A stretch of 31,378 nt of DNA from IMG/VR virus record IMGVR_UViG_3300035681_000090, positions 1 through 31,378 of that record. The stretch is one strand, 5' to 3'. The translations under genes and the position numbers were made by a program. Shown here piece by piece: positions 1-9,081 of this stretch (position 1 is its first letter; each line of letters begins with the position of its first letter). The notes under the pieces are model-generated. The model searched no databases. It was not told where the DNA came from and worked only from the letters and a program-made list of their open reading frames with translations. This DNA comes from a virus.

Positions 1-968
1 GCATTGTTTCTGACGGTGGTCGTATTCAAAAACAATTTACCATTATTATCAATTCGCATTCTTTCAGATACCGCCCCAGTTCCATCAGGTGTTGTTGCAA
101 AAATTAAACGTCCTGGCATGTCATTTGAAGCACCTGGAGAACCATCAATTTCTGCTCTAATCAATGCACACTCTGTGTATCCTGTGCCATTGGCTCCAAA
201 AAAATAAACATCTCCCGCAGTATCGCCGTTTTGCACTATTGTATTGGCACCAACGATTGCACTGCGTGATTTCTGCATTCGAATGGATGGCCCTAAGCCA
301 CTTGCGGCAAAATTACTAAACATTGGAAATGTTTGTGTGCTTTGAATTTCAAAAATAGTGCTCGGATTGGTTGTTCCAATACCAATTTTACCATCGTTTT
401 TGATACGCATTCGCTCGGTAAGCGTACCACTAGCATCAGGAGTTGTTGAGAACGCTAACGCTCCTGGCATATCATTAGTTGCGCCAGGCGTACCATCTAC
501 TACCGCACTGATTTGTGCTGCGTTAGTGTAACTTGTGCCGTTTGCACCGTTAAAATTAAGTGCACCAACGGTGTCTCCACTTTGCACGATGGTGTTTGTT
601 CCAACGCTTGCGCCACGCGATTTCTGCAAAGCAAACACAGGTCCAGTAGTATCAGCACTAAAACGTGTATTGGTAATACTGAGGGTTGTTGATTGTTTAT
701 TTATTCCCGCCTCTACTTGCCCGTAGTTAGTTGCATCAGTGCTTGCAGTACCGTTTGCAACGGCAGTTAGCTTAAAGTTACCAATGTTAAGATTGCCCGT
801 AGCAGCGTTTGATCCATCCTTGTTTAAGCATTGGTTAATGCCAGTAGCAAAATCGTTATCCTGCGTGTCATGTCGCCCTGCTTCAATTCCAATACCAGCG
901 GCAGCGTCACCTGTCCAACCACCTGTAGAATTATTGCCCTTTGTGTACGTTCCACCTGACCAAGCCAT
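1..968 (-). CDS. tail fibre protein, N-terminal part (cut by window edge)
   Basis: Reading leftward from an ATG at 968 with a clear Shine-Dalgarno (AGGAGAT, 6 nt upstream), the frame stays open for 322 codons and runs off the window. The product starts MAWSGGTYTKGNN and is rich in G, N, T and S. It has two copies of a 117-residue unit containing QKSR, NTIVQ, GANGT, the DMPG segment and a closing ERMRI plus GKIGIG/GKLFL. This ERMRI..G..GIGT pattern is typical of phage tail fibres and tailspikes that end in a Peptidase_S74 intramolecular chaperone; that end would lie outside the window. It is presumably host-recognition hardware on the virion. It follows the transglycosylase gene after a 9-bp gap and is the last gene of the leftward late operon seen here. 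The fibre call is from composition and repeat style, not a search. Confidence 0.8.
   Translation of the reverse strand, partial: MAWSGGTYTKGNNSTGGWTGDAAAGIGIEAGRHDTQDNDFATGINQCLNKDGSNAATGNLNIGNFKLTAVANGTASTDATNYGQVEAGINKQSTTLSITNTRFSADTTGPVFALQKSRGASVGTNTIVQSGDTVGALNFNGANGTSYTNAAQISAVVDGTPGATNDMPGALAFSTTPDASGTLTERMRIKNDGKIGIGTTNPSTIFEIQSTQTFPMFSNFAASGLGPSIRMQKSRSAIVGANTIVQNGDTAGDVYFFGANGTGYTECALIRAEIDGSPGASNDMPGRLIFATTPDGTGAVSERMRIDNNGKLFLNTTTVRNN
10..640 (-). repeat. two 351-bp repeat units inside the tail fibre gene
   Basis: Matching landmarks are spaced exactly 351 bp: the CGCATT motif at 55 and 406, and the GATTTCTGCA-type motif near 268 and 619. The unit is therefore 117 codons, and the copies diverge at many positions while keeping their motif order. 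Further copies may lie beyond the window edge. Limits of the copies are approximate. Confidence 0.75.
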
Positions 969-977
969 GATTATCTC

Positions 978-3212
978 CTAACTAAATTGCTTTTCTTTAT
1001 TCAAAACCGCATCAACGTATTTACGAGTTTCCTGCGGTAACTTGCGCGGAAAACTGTTGCCATACTTCTTAATGTTGCTCCACGTAGCTGGCACACCCTT
1101 TGTCTTAAGAGTGTTTAATGCACGAGCCATATTACCCTCGCCCCAATTATAAGCTGCTAACGCTAGTTCCATATTGTTGTATCGCTTGTGCAAAGTGTTT
1201 ATAAGCCGCATTCCACCTTGCACGTTCTCTAGCGGATTAGTGGCATCTACACCAAGCCCCTTTGCAGTCTTAGGCATAAGCTGCATGAGGCCATAAGCGC
1301 CGGCTTTGCTCTTAGCATTTACCTTGCCTTCGCTTTCTTGCTTAATTACTGCCTTAATTAGTGATGGTCTAAGCCCATGAGGATTGTTTTCAATAGCAGA
1401 TACGATCTCAGGTGCCAACGGACCTCCTGCGAAACCTCCACCCTTAGCTTCGCCGACTTGTTTAGTTGTCGATGACGGCAACGCACCTCCAACTAATGCC
1501 TCTAACTCTGCATCAGAGTAAACCGAAAAATCTTCCGTGTTTACCGTAGGTGTTGGTGTAGCCGTAACGGTAGGAGTAGGAGTAACTGCTACCTCTTCGG
1601 GTACTATAGGTCGCGCCGCTATCGCGCCAGCTATCGGAGCAGATCGCCCCAGGGCTTCTGCTAATCCTGGGGCAGTTTGTAATGCCTGGCCGACAATATC
1701 TCGCGTTCTGGGACTAGCTAACGCTTTAAGCAAGCCGGTAATGGCTAAACCCGTTACTGGTTCGCGCGTAATAGCCATACTCATTAAGCCGCCGGTCGTA
1801 TAACCAGCTTTGCGAATTTGGTCAAAAACCTTATTAGCATCAGCGCCTTGATTAGCGATGGAACGCGCAGGGATAGGTTTAGCAAGAATCATTGACTGAA
1901 CTTCCTTGTTCAAGTCTTTAACTTCTGGCACATACTTTTCAATATGACTCTTTAACGCTTGGTACACTTCCCGAACAAACACGCCCTCGGTAGAAGTGCT
2001 TTTAGGATCATAAAACTGACCAAAGGCTTTTTTCTGATCTTGAAAATAGGAAAGTTTCCCGCCTGAATTTTGTTGAAGGTTAAACTTAATATCCTCCAAC
2101 CGTTTTAGGAACGCATCTTTTGTTTCAACGGTAAAGTTTTTACCAGATTTGATTTTGGTTTCTAGTTCACTGAATGTAGGCGCATCAACTTTGACACTTG
2201 CTTTTTCGACTTCTGCTATTTTGTTATCAATCTGACTTTCAAACGAACGTATGTTAGCGTTAAGAGTATCAAGCTGTTTAACTGGATCGAGCGTGTTTCC
2301 TGCGTAGCCTTTTTCAATGACGCGGTCTAAAGCATTCTCGGTTAAGGTTTCAACGCCTTCTGCGGTTTTTATTAAGTTCTCTTTACGTGCTGATTTAGTG
2401 TAATCACTTAGCGTAGCCCCAAACGCACTACGCCTAGCACTCTTGCCAAAGGATTGTAATGATGGTGCTGCGGCACTGGCTAATTGTCCTGCTGCTCCCA
2501 ACGCACCACTAACTGCACCGCCGAACTTTGCGCTTTGCTCTGCTGCTGCAAGTCTCTCGTCTAGTGTACCAGGAGTTGAAAGCAACGTTTGCAATCCTGC
2601 TGCGCCAGCGCCAACCCCCGCCGCCGTAGCTACATTACCGCCGCGAGTTGCTAGTGATGAAAGTAAAGATGCACCACGCGCAACTTGACGGGGTTTGAAT
2701 AAAGCGCCAAGCGGAGAAACTAATCCACCAGCAATCTCTGGTTGAGAAATACCTAAAATATCCGATCCAGCTTCACGTTCTTTTTGTCGAACGTATTCCT
2801 TGGCGATATCTTGTTGCCGCACTTGCTCTGCGTAAACGTCTAACGGATTGCGTCCATACAAAATATCTTTTGCCGCTTCCGCTGCCGCATAAGTTTTTGG
2901 CAACACGCCTAAACTAGCACCTTCGGCTATCAACATCTTGCGACCGTAAATATCTGCAGCTAATTGCCTATATGGTTCTTCTGCGCGTAGTTGCGCAACG
3001 CCAAGTTCAATCTCAGTTGGTGGTCGCACTGTGGGGCGAGTTAGTAGTGATTGTAATTGGCTAACGCTAGGAGATTCTGCCACAGGAGTCATCAACGCCT
3101 GTTGTAATCCAACGGCAGGAGTCATTACTGGTTCTGGCGTTGCAGTAACCGCAGGGGTTGTATTTGCGATTGCTTCTAACTCTGCGTCAGTATAACCACT
3201 AAAATCAGCCAT
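978..3212 (-). CDS. virion-associated lytic transglycosylase / internal ejection protein
   Basis: The 744-residue protein has a C-terminal SLT (soluble lytic transglycosylase, lysozyme-like) domain at about residues 605-735. It shows KQESEG with probable catalytic Glu626, AYGLMQLMP at 639-647 and AAYNWGEG at 686-693. Such domains in large phage virion proteins cut peptidoglycan during DNA ejection. The N-terminal 560 residues are Ala/Gly-rich with hydrophobic stretches near 180-270 and a charged, coiled-coil-like centre near 300-450, as in internal virion proteins. A short acidic motif, DFSxYxDAELEA, occurs at residue 3 and again at 561, just before the SLT domain. The ATG overlaps the stop of the upstream gene by one base (TAATG), with SD GGGGAAG. 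This is the only visible peptidoglycan-degrading enzyme here; lysis genes proper are not in the window. Confidence 0.9.
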   Translation of the reverse strand: MADFSGYTDAELEAIANTTPAVTATPEPVMTPAVGLQQALMTPVAESPSVSQLQSLLTRPTVRPPTEIELGVAQLRAEEPYRQLAADIYGRKMLIAEGASLGVLPKTYAAAEAAKDILYGRNPLDVYAEQVRQQDIAKEYVRQKEREAGSDILGISQPEIAGGLVSPLGALFKPRQVARGASLLSSLATRGGNVATAAGVGAGAAGLQTLLSTPGTLDERLAAAEQSAKFGGAVSGALGAAGQLASAAAPSLQSFGKSARRSAFGATLSDYTKSARKENLIKTAEGVETLTENALDRVIEKGYAGNTLDPVKQLDTLNANIRSFESQIDNKIAEVEKASVKVDAPTFSELETKIKSGKNFTVETKDAFLKRLEDIKFNLQQNSGGKLSYFQDQKKAFGQFYDPKSTSTEGVFVREVYQALKSHIEKYVPEVKDLNKEVQSMILAKPIPARSIANQGADANKVFDQIRKAGYTTGGLMSMAITREPVTGLAITGLLKALASPRTRDIVGQALQTAPGLAEALGRSAPIAGAIAARPIVPEEVAVTPTPTVTATPTPTVNTEDFSVYSDAELEALVGGALPSSTTKQVGEAKGGGFAGGPLAPEIVSAIENNPHGLRPSLIKAVIKQESEGKVNAKSKAGAYGLMQLMPKTAKGLGVDATNPLENVQGGMRLINTLHKRYNNMELALAAYNWGEGNMARALNTLKTKGVPATWSNIKKYGNSFPRKLPQETRKYVDAVLNKEKQFS

Positions 3213-4330
3213 TACTTCCCCGCAACTTCTCGACGCCGCGCAAGTTCTGCTGCTGCTTGTTCAGGTGTTACAGGTGGCTTGTATAAAGGTAGCGGCGTGA
3301 CTCGGTTAATGTCACTGGTCCATCCAGCTTGTTTTACGTTATAGAAGGCAGAATTAACTCGGCTGTTGTATCCTTGACCTAACCTATTAACTATTTCTCC
3401 TGCTATGGAAACTAATTCAGCACGTGCCTCTGGAGTAAGATCGCTAAGGCCACTTGCTTCCGATTCGAACCATTTTTGATACCGCTCGTATATGGGAAGT
3501 ATCTTTCCGTAAACCCCAAGTTCCTGCATTGTAACTTGATTGTTCGGATTAGCTGCGCGCTCTATAATCTTTTTCAATGCTATCGTTGCTGCCTTGCTGT
3601 CTTTAGTAGCTAATGTTTGCGCCACTTCGTAGTTAGCTTTTGACTCACGATACATCTGAGTGATTTTATCGTTTTCGATTTGATTACTGATATCGAGCAG
3701 TTTTTTATCTACTTCAAACTGCATTTTGCGATTCTCTTCCGGCTCATTCAACTTTTTCTGTGCCTTCATTTTTTCAACATCTTGAAGGTACTGCTGCTGT
3801 TGCTTGGGAGTACGAAAGACGTTTGTAGGTATTTCTGTAGCACTTGCAGCATCAACAGGCGTTGCAGCACTTGGTACGTTAAACAGGCTTTCGTATCCCT
3901 TAGGGATGTAACCTTCTTTCGCCGCTTCCAATGTCAAAACATCTCGGAGGTCAGCTTCACGCTTGGCACGTACTGCCTGCTGCTCAAGTAAGTTAGTCTT
4001 GAGTTGCGCCCCAATACTTCTAAGCGGAGCACCGCCCTCTTCTGCCATTATCACATCAAGTGCTTCCATGCTTGGTGCTTTAAGAGCGCGTGTAATGTAG
4101 GGCTGCAGCGCAAGATTCTGCTCTAGTGCTTGCTGCCTTGCTTGATATCCCAATAAAGCAGTAACAAGAGTACCGCCCAACCCAACGGCAAGATTACGTT
4201 GCCAGCTACCATAAGGGTCCATCATTTGAGGCGTAGTTTGCGCGACCGTAAGTGCACCTAGCCCGTACGGGGTATCAGCCGCCGAGGTGTTCAATCCAAG
4301 AAGTGCTGCAGTTAAAGCATCAGTTGCCAT
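3212..4330 (-). CDS. putative internal virion (ejection) protein
   Basis: The 372-residue protein is of no family I can name. It has an Ala/Leu-rich N terminus with one hydrophobic glycine-rich segment (about residues 47-62, LAVGLGGTLVTALLGY). A long charged helical region follows (about 85-270, rich in Q, K and E, likely coiled coil), and the C terminus ends in PPVTPEQAAAELARRR. Its position between two other glutamine-rich virion proteins and the transglycosylase suggests an internal core or ejection protein delivered with DNA. It sits 5 bp after the previous stop and shares one base with the next gene, so it is translated within the same late transcript. The function is inferred from order only. 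Confidence 0.7.
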   Translation of the reverse strand: MATDALTAALLGLNTSAADTPYGLGALTVAQTTPQMMDPYGSWQRNLAVGLGGTLVTALLGYQARQQALEQNLALQPYITRALKAPSMEALDVIMAEEGGAPLRSIGAQLKTNLLEQQAVRAKREADLRDVLTLEAAKEGYIPKGYESLFNVPSAATPVDAASATEIPTNVFRTPKQQQQYLQDVEKMKAQKKLNEPEENRKMQFEVDKKLLDISNQIENDKITQMYRESKANYEVAQTLATKDSKAATIALKKIIERAANPNNQVTMQELGVYGKILPIYERYQKWFESEASGLSDLTPEARAELVSIAGEIVNRLGQGYNSRVNSAFYNVKQAGWTSDINRVTPLPLYKPPVTPEQAAAELARRREVAGK

Positions 4331-4335
4331 GTTAT

Positions 4336-5319
4336 TTAGCTTGGTCTATTCATGTAGTTAATGTATCCGGCAAGCCCACCTTGTACTGTGCCTTGAATAA
4401 CAGAATTGTACCAAGGAGGGGCTTGCTGTTGCTGCTGATTACCGTACTGACTATTCACCATCTGCATTGTTGCAATGTCGCGTTGTGTCTGCGCGCCTAA
4501 TTGTGCAGTACCCATACTTGTACGCGCTCCGAGTTGTGCTTCTTCCATGCGCTGCTGCAATAGTTTTTGCTGTTGTTCAGCTTCAAACTTACGTTGCAGG
4601 TCTGCTTGCTGACCGGCCATGCCAGTCTGATACGGCTGAGTAAAGTAAGGAGTAGTTGCTGCAAGCTGTTCAAGCGGTAATCTGCGACCCTCCATTCCCT
4701 GCTGGAACACCTGTTGCTGATATCCTGCACCAAGCTGAAATGCTTGTGCCTGTGCGCCCTGCCTAGCCGCATTTTGCGCTTCTTTCATGTTTTGATACTG
4801 GACTTGAAAAGCGCCTGAGTTAGGATCAATGCCCTGTTCTGCCATGCGTTGTCTGAACCCTTGTTCTTCACGCTCAAACTGCGGTCCCATGCTGCGCTCA
4901 AACTCATTCATGACGTTTTGCCGCGCCTGATCCATTTGACTTTGAAACCCTTGTTCTGACATGCCAGCATAGGGATTATTAGGGTCATAGTTTTGCATAC
5001 CCTTCATTGTTTGAACGGCTTGATAACCTGCATAATCTTGCAAAGTTTGCCCCTGTTGTTCTTGGTTTTGGTCATAAAAACCTCTTCGGTTAATAAACGG
5101 CGGCGGTTTACGATTGCCTCGGTTACCTCGTCCACTACGATTACCGCGACCTTCGCGCCTACGTGCTTCCCTATTTAACGTTCTTGGATCAGGTCTAGGC
5201 GTTGGTCCTGTCGGTTTACCCGCTGCTGCTGTTTGCGGCTTACCTCCTGGCACACTTTGCTGTTGCGCAGTCTGAGGAGTTTTTGCCAGTGCTGTTTTTC
5301 GTCGTGGTGATGGTGCCAT
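4336..5319 (-). CDS. putative virion protein, basic N terminus and glutamine-rich helical body
   Basis: The 327-residue protein is not recognised by family. The first 80 residues are strongly basic, proline-rich and disordered, with RGN/GRGN repeats that could bind nucleic acid. The body (about 85-290) is a Q/M/E/R-rich helical region with FERSMGPQFEREEQGF and the segment GIDPNSGAF, a pattern I associate with internal proteins of uncultured podoviruses. The C terminus is short and hydrophobic (GGLAGYINYM). It lies 2 bp after the tubular-B/gp10-like gene and just before two other internal proteins, which supports a role in the ejected core. Only the composition and location are direct evidence. 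Confidence 0.65.
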   Translation of the reverse strand: MAPSPRRKTALAKTPQTAQQQSVPGGKPQTAAAGKPTGPTPRPDPRTLNREARRREGRGNRSGRGNRGNRKPPPFINRRGFYDQNQEQQGQTLQDYAGYQAVQTMKGMQNYDPNNPYAGMSEQGFQSQMDQARQNVMNEFERSMGPQFEREEQGFRQRMAEQGIDPNSGAFQVQYQNMKEAQNAARQGAQAQAFQLGAGYQQQVFQQGMEGRRLPLEQLAATTPYFTQPYQTGMAGQQADLQRKFEAEQQQKLLQQRMEEAQLGARTSMGTAQLGAQTQRDIATMQMVNSQYGNQQQQQAPPWYNSVIQGTVQGGLAGYINYMNRPS

Positions 5320-5321
5320 AG

Positions 5322-6950
5322 CTATACCTGACCGCCTAAATCGTATCTTATTTCAAAGCCAAAAAACTGTAACGAACTACCTCGGATCGCGCCGCCAAAC
5401 CTGACAGCGCCACAATGCCCTTGTCCTTTTGCAGCGTACCTATCAAAAATATACTCTAATTCTGACGACCAAGCCGGTGCCGTAACAGCCGGCACTGGCG
5501 TATATGGTGGAATCGGTAGCGTTGTTCCTGGCGCTACACCCCACGGACTACCCCAAGGGGTATAAACGCCTGCCGTAGTTGATACGCTTGTAACGGTAGG
5601 TTGCCGCTTAAAGTCCGTATCAATTCCGATATTAAGTGTAAGGCCACGTTTACCCCGTAAGATAGGGCGAATATCGGCAAACTGTTTGAAGTTGCTGCGG
5701 CTGCCGTAAAAACTAAAAGCCGTTCTACCGCTGAACGCTATCGACTGACCGTCACCCGAACTTGGCTTTGCGTCGGCATAACCAGTTTCCCCTTTGTAAA
5801 TCATCCCGGTAGTAGAACCGTAAAAAGGTAGGTCTAAAAACTTACCTGATGCTATGGCGTGTTGATCGGCGTAAAGCTGAAAAGTCGTCCAGGCTTTCGA
5901 ATCTATTGAGTAAACAAGAAACTTTGCAGTACCTGTGCTGCTAGGAAGAGTAACGTACACCCTACGACCACTCGGCCAAAAGAATCCGGTCCACAAAGTA
6001 CTGAATGAAAGTAAAGCAGCGGTTTCAGTGATCAAAGGGTTTATAGTACGCGAAACGGTGGTAACAGCTTGTTGCGGATCAAGTTCAAACAATGCTGATA
6101 CCGGCACTATACCTTGTTGAGTAATGATCCAAATATCCTGGTTAATTCTGACAAACGCCCTGGGTCCTAATGGTTTACCGATAATGAAATGCGCTACTAA
6201 CTCCCAAGCGGTATCATCGGGAGAATAACCCGAATACAAAACTACTTCGCCCTCGCTACTGACGGCCATGAAAAGGTCTTGAGTACTGACACCTCGGATA
6301 TTGGTGTAGCTGCCGGTGAAAAGCAGATAACCACCTCGGCGCATAACGTAAGAAAAATCGTAGCTTTTTAGAACTTCGGTACCAGCGGTAAAAACAGCTT
6401 TTTCCGTCTGGTCGTACCACATCAGCATCGAATTAACTTCGGTGAAGTACAATCGCAACCGATAACTACTTACGTTGCAGAGTTTAGCCAAGCCGCTACT
6501 TGGTCCACCCGAAGCGACTACGATATCAGCTGCTAACCCACTACCGTTATAAACTTGTGGCACATCTGCGCCTGATGAATTAGCAAGATACAAGCGATTG
6601 CTAAAGCCTTCCTTGTTCCAGTTACCGCTTGTGTATCCTCCGACCTTGCTGATGTTTGTAATGGTTCCAGTAGAACTAACGCTAAAAAGTTGCGTAGTCT
6701 GCGCTGCAATAAGTTGTGCCGTTCCATCAGGCAACGGAAACTCGTGCATAAAGTTTATCTGCGAAGCTGTACCACCGGATGCACTAGCTAAGTTTGCAAA
6801 CTCTTGATAGCCAAGTCTAACCGTTGGTGCCGTTGCCCCAGGAAACACGTTTACCAATTCCAACGCTGCGGCTGGTTCCATATTGTCGATAGGGCTAACT
6901 AAGTCTAGCCCTAAAGACGGTGGTGGCATTGTGAAACCTTGAAACGGCAT
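5322..6950 (-). CDS. tail hub/tube protein, P22 gp10-like (packaged DNA stabilisation / tubular B type)
   Basis: The 542-residue, beta-rich protein begins GLDLVSPIDNMEPAAALELVNVFP. That is the N-terminal hallmark of podoviral proteins annotated as packaged-DNA stabilisation protein gp10 or tail tubular protein B. They form the short tail below the adaptor and are built on a beta-propeller. The run of short beta strands (TTQLFSVSSTGTITNISKVGG, NRLYLANSSG) and the C-terminal FFGFEIRYDLGG fit this. The start is ATG with SD GAGGG 6 nt upstream, 13 bp after the previous gene. It sits downstream of the adaptor-like gene, though two other virion genes intervene. The class is fairly secure, while a choice between the gp10 and tubular-B names is not possible by eye. 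Confidence 0.8.
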   Translation of the reverse strand: MPFQGFTMPPPSLGLDLVSPIDNMEPAAALELVNVFPGATAPTVRLGYQEFANLASASGGTASQINFMHEFPLPDGTAQLIAAQTTQLFSVSSTGTITNISKVGGYTSGNWNKEGFSNRLYLANSSGADVPQVYNGSGLAADIVVASGGPSSGLAKLCNVSSYRLRLYFTEVNSMLMWYDQTEKAVFTAGTEVLKSYDFSYVMRRGGYLLFTGSYTNIRGVSTQDLFMAVSSEGEVVLYSGYSPDDTAWELVAHFIIGKPLGPRAFVRINQDIWIITQQGIVPVSALFELDPQQAVTTVSRTINPLITETAALLSFSTLWTGFFWPSGRRVYVTLPSSTGTAKFLVYSIDSKAWTTFQLYADQHAIASGKFLDLPFYGSTTGMIYKGETGYADAKPSSGDGQSIAFSGRTAFSFYGSRSNFKQFADIRPILRGKRGLTLNIGIDTDFKRQPTVTSVSTTAGVYTPWGSPWGVAPGTTLPIPPYTPVPAVTAPAWSSELEYIFDRYAAKGQGHCGAVRFGGAIRGSSLQFFGFEIRYDLGGQV

Positions 6951-6963
6951 TGGCCCTCACAGG

Positions 6964-7815
6964 TTAATAACGACGAATCTGAGGCTGCATCATTTGACCT
7001 GCAGGACTACCCGGCTGCATCTGCTGCATCTGTTGCGGCATTTGCGCTTGATTAAACCCAGATTGCATAACGTTAAATCCCTGCGTCATTGCCGCCATTT
7101 GTTCCGGTGTCATTCGATTTGGTTGAAAACCCACTAACGAACGAGCATCAGGACGACCAAACTGATCATACTGCAGCGGCTGTGTATATGATTCTGGATT
7201 TGTTCCCTGCGGTGGCATTGTAATTTGCGGATTCATAAACTGTGGTTGCTGCTGCGCGTACTTATCCTGCGCCTGCGCATACAGATTACGTGTAGCTTCA
7301 TTAACTCCACGCGAGATCATATTGTTACCCGGCATCTGTGGAATGTTGCCAGTGCGGATCTGATTCATAATGTACGCATCACGACCAAGTTGCTGTCCCA
7401 TGTTTTGCATATTTTGGCCGCCTTTTGGCATAGGTGGCACGTTAGGTGGTATCTGCAACATATCTTGTCTAGCACCTGGAATAGAACCAGCCTGCCCGTA
7501 AATGTTTTCTAAATTGCCATAAGGCTGTGCCATACCACCGCGCTGTGGCTGATTTGGCAACGCACCGCCCTGCTGATTTACAAGCGCACCACTTGCATCA
7601 CGATAGACGCCAGGAGAAAGCCTTGTTAGCTGTTGTGGCTGCGGCTGTGGCTGCGGCTGTGGCTGTGGTTGTGGCTGTGATGACTGAGTTGGAGGGAATT
7701 TGGGCCGTCCAGGTCCACCCTGTACTGGCATTGTTGTTGCCCGTGGATCTCTTGCAAGTGCGCTTGCTAATCCACGACCTCGCCCTGTCAGTCTTTGCAT
7801 TTCATATCGTGCCAT
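6964..7815 (-). CDS. putative virion protein, Pro/Gln/Met-rich
   Basis: The 283-residue protein is largely low-complexity. It has a short basic start (RLTGRGRGL), a Pro-Gln dipeptide tract near residues 47-62, and long P/Q/N/M/G-rich stretches to a C terminus of QPQIRRY. No domain is recognisable. It lies between a 420-residue virion protein and the gp10-like tail protein, so it is most likely a structural or internal protein, perhaps a disordered linker or core component. SD GGAG lies 9 nt before the ATG. Low complexity makes any homology call unreliable. Confidence 0.65.
   Translation of the reverse strand: MARYEMQRLTGRGRGLASALARDPRATTMPVQGGPGRPKFPPTQSSQPQPQPQPQPQPQPQQLTRLSPGVYRDASGALVNQQGGALPNQPQRGGMAQPYGNLENIYGQAGSIPGARQDMLQIPPNVPPMPKGGQNMQNMGQQLGRDAYIMNQIRTGNIPQMPGNNMISRGVNEATRNLYAQAQDKYAQQQPQFMNPQITMPPQGTNPESYTQPLQYDQFGRPDARSLVGFQPNRMTPEQMAAMTQGFNVMQSGFNQAQMPQQMQQMQPGSPAGQMMQPQIRRY
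7637..7678 (-). repeat. hexanucleotide repeat (GGCTGY)7 encoding Pro-Gln repeats
   Basis: Seven consecutive 6-bp units of GGCTGC, GGCTGT or GGTTGT (plus-strand view) encode alternating Gln-Pro on the leftward strand. This is a coding microsatellite that could vary in length between related phages. Confidence 0.85.
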
Positions 7816-7818
7816 AAG

Positions 7819-9081
7819 TTATAACTCCGGTATTTCCTCTGGTTGTTCTGGTTGTATTAACGGTTGTTGTGGGTTAGCTGCGTACGCTAGTTCTAACGCT
7901 TGCCGCAAAGTTTTTGCCTGCTGAATTTTTCCAGTATCAGTTCGATACAATCCAGGTGACAAACGTAGAACTTCGCCTTGCTTCGGACGCTCTAACTTGG
8001 TTAATGCTTGAACGTTTTTAGCATCAATGCCTGCTTGTTTTGCAAACGGACTATTGCCAAGCATGGCAGCGATGTTTGCATCAACTTCCTTTTCGCTCGT
8101 AGCGTTACTGATGGCTGCATTAACTAACATTCCTGTAAATTGCTCGGTATGATAATCTTCTGGCGCGCCTTCATAAATCCGCTTAATCATTGGATCAAGT
8201 TTGCCCGTTGCATAATTTGAAAGCGGGTTTTGAGAATCTCCATCCCAAGGATTGCGTTTCGTTCCATCGATGTTTGTAAAACGATGCTTACCATCAAGCC
8301 CGATATCAAACTTAGAACCATCGGCAAGTGTTACTTGATACTTGTCATCAGCTACCCCGCTATCTTTCAGGTTGCTTCTAAAACTATCGCGGATTTGTTG
8401 TTGTTGACTTTTTCCACTTGTAAGACGTGATCCGATTGATCGACCGCCCATGAGTCGCATTCCAAGATTGAGAGTGCCTAGTCCCGGAAAGTGATTTGCT
8501 ACTTGGTTGATATAATCTTCACGGGTTCCACGACCGCGCACGATATCCTTCATGCCGGTTTCCCATGCGTTACTTGCCGCGATAGCAGCGCCGGCTACGA
8601 TTGCTGCAGGCCATAATACTGCTCCCGCTCCTGCTGCAGCACCACCGCCCGCAGCACCACCACCTGTAGCAACGCCTCCCGTAGCACCGGCTGCAGTACC
8701 AGTACCGACGGCACCACTACCCATGACTGCACCACCGCCAGCCGTAGCCATGCTACCACTAGCGCCAGCACCGCCTGCTAAAGTAGAACCGAGTACGGCT
8801 TGACTGCCGGCTGTAGCTGCAGTGCCACCAAGTTGCGAATATAAATAACCAGCGCCTGCCAAGCCAGCTAATTGCCCTCCAGTCTGTGCTAATGCAGCAT
8901 TTGACTCTGCGCTCTGTTGCTCCTGTCGTAACTGCTCTGGGCTCTTAGGAGGTCCATACGCTTGCTGTAAAGCGGCATAAGCATCTTGACTGCGCATACC
9001 CTGCGAGATAAGCGCCATGTAATACTGTTGCGGCGTCATGCCTTTTGCGGGTGGTGGTGCTTGCATTGGTTGCTGTGCCAT
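7819..9081 (-). CDS. putative internal virion protein with Gly/Ala-rich hydrophobic centre
   Basis: The product is about 420 residues. I take the ATG at 9081, which overlaps the upstream stop as TGATG, over a GTG three codons earlier. The N terminus is Q/P-rich. Residues roughly 65-170 are extremely Gly/Ala-rich with glycine repeats and a hydrophobic helix (LWPAAIVAGAAIAA). A globular-looking half follows (TLADGSKFDIGLDGKHRF, YATGKLDPMIKRIYEG). Ala/Gly-rich hydrophobic segments of this kind are common in podoviral ejection proteins that cross the cell envelope, but I cannot assign a named family. It sits between the adaptor-like and gp10-like genes. Confidence 0.7.
   Translation of the reverse strand: MAQQPMQAPPPAKGMTPQQYYMALISQGMRSQDAYAALQQAYGPPKSPEQLRQEQQSAESNAALAQTGGQLAGLAGAGYLYSQLGGTAATAGSQAVLGSTLAGGAGASGSMATAGGGAVMGSGAVGTGTAAGATGGVATGGGAAGGGAAAGAGAVLWPAAIVAGAAIAASNAWETGMKDIVRGRGTREDYINQVANHFPGLGTLNLGMRLMGGRSIGSRLTSGKSQQQQIRDSFRSNLKDSGVADDKYQVTLADGSKFDIGLDGKHRFTNIDGTKRNPWDGDSQNPLSNYATGKLDPMIKRIYEGAPEDYHTEQFTGMLVNAAISNATSEKEVDANIAAMLGNSPFAKQAGIDAKNVQALTKLERPKQGEVLRLSPGLYRTDTGKIQQAKTLRQALELAYAANPQQPLIQPEQPEEIPEL

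Noticed and set aside
4-981. Three rightward ORFs (4-207, 535-726, 739-981) at the left edge
   Set aside because: They are opposite-strand shadows of the fibre gene, which is open along the whole interval, and they have no SD or recognisable product.
8552-8803. Rightward Ala/Pro-rich ORF
   Set aside because: It is the complement of a Gly/Ala-rich segment of the leftward virion gene; low complexity keeps the opposite frame open.
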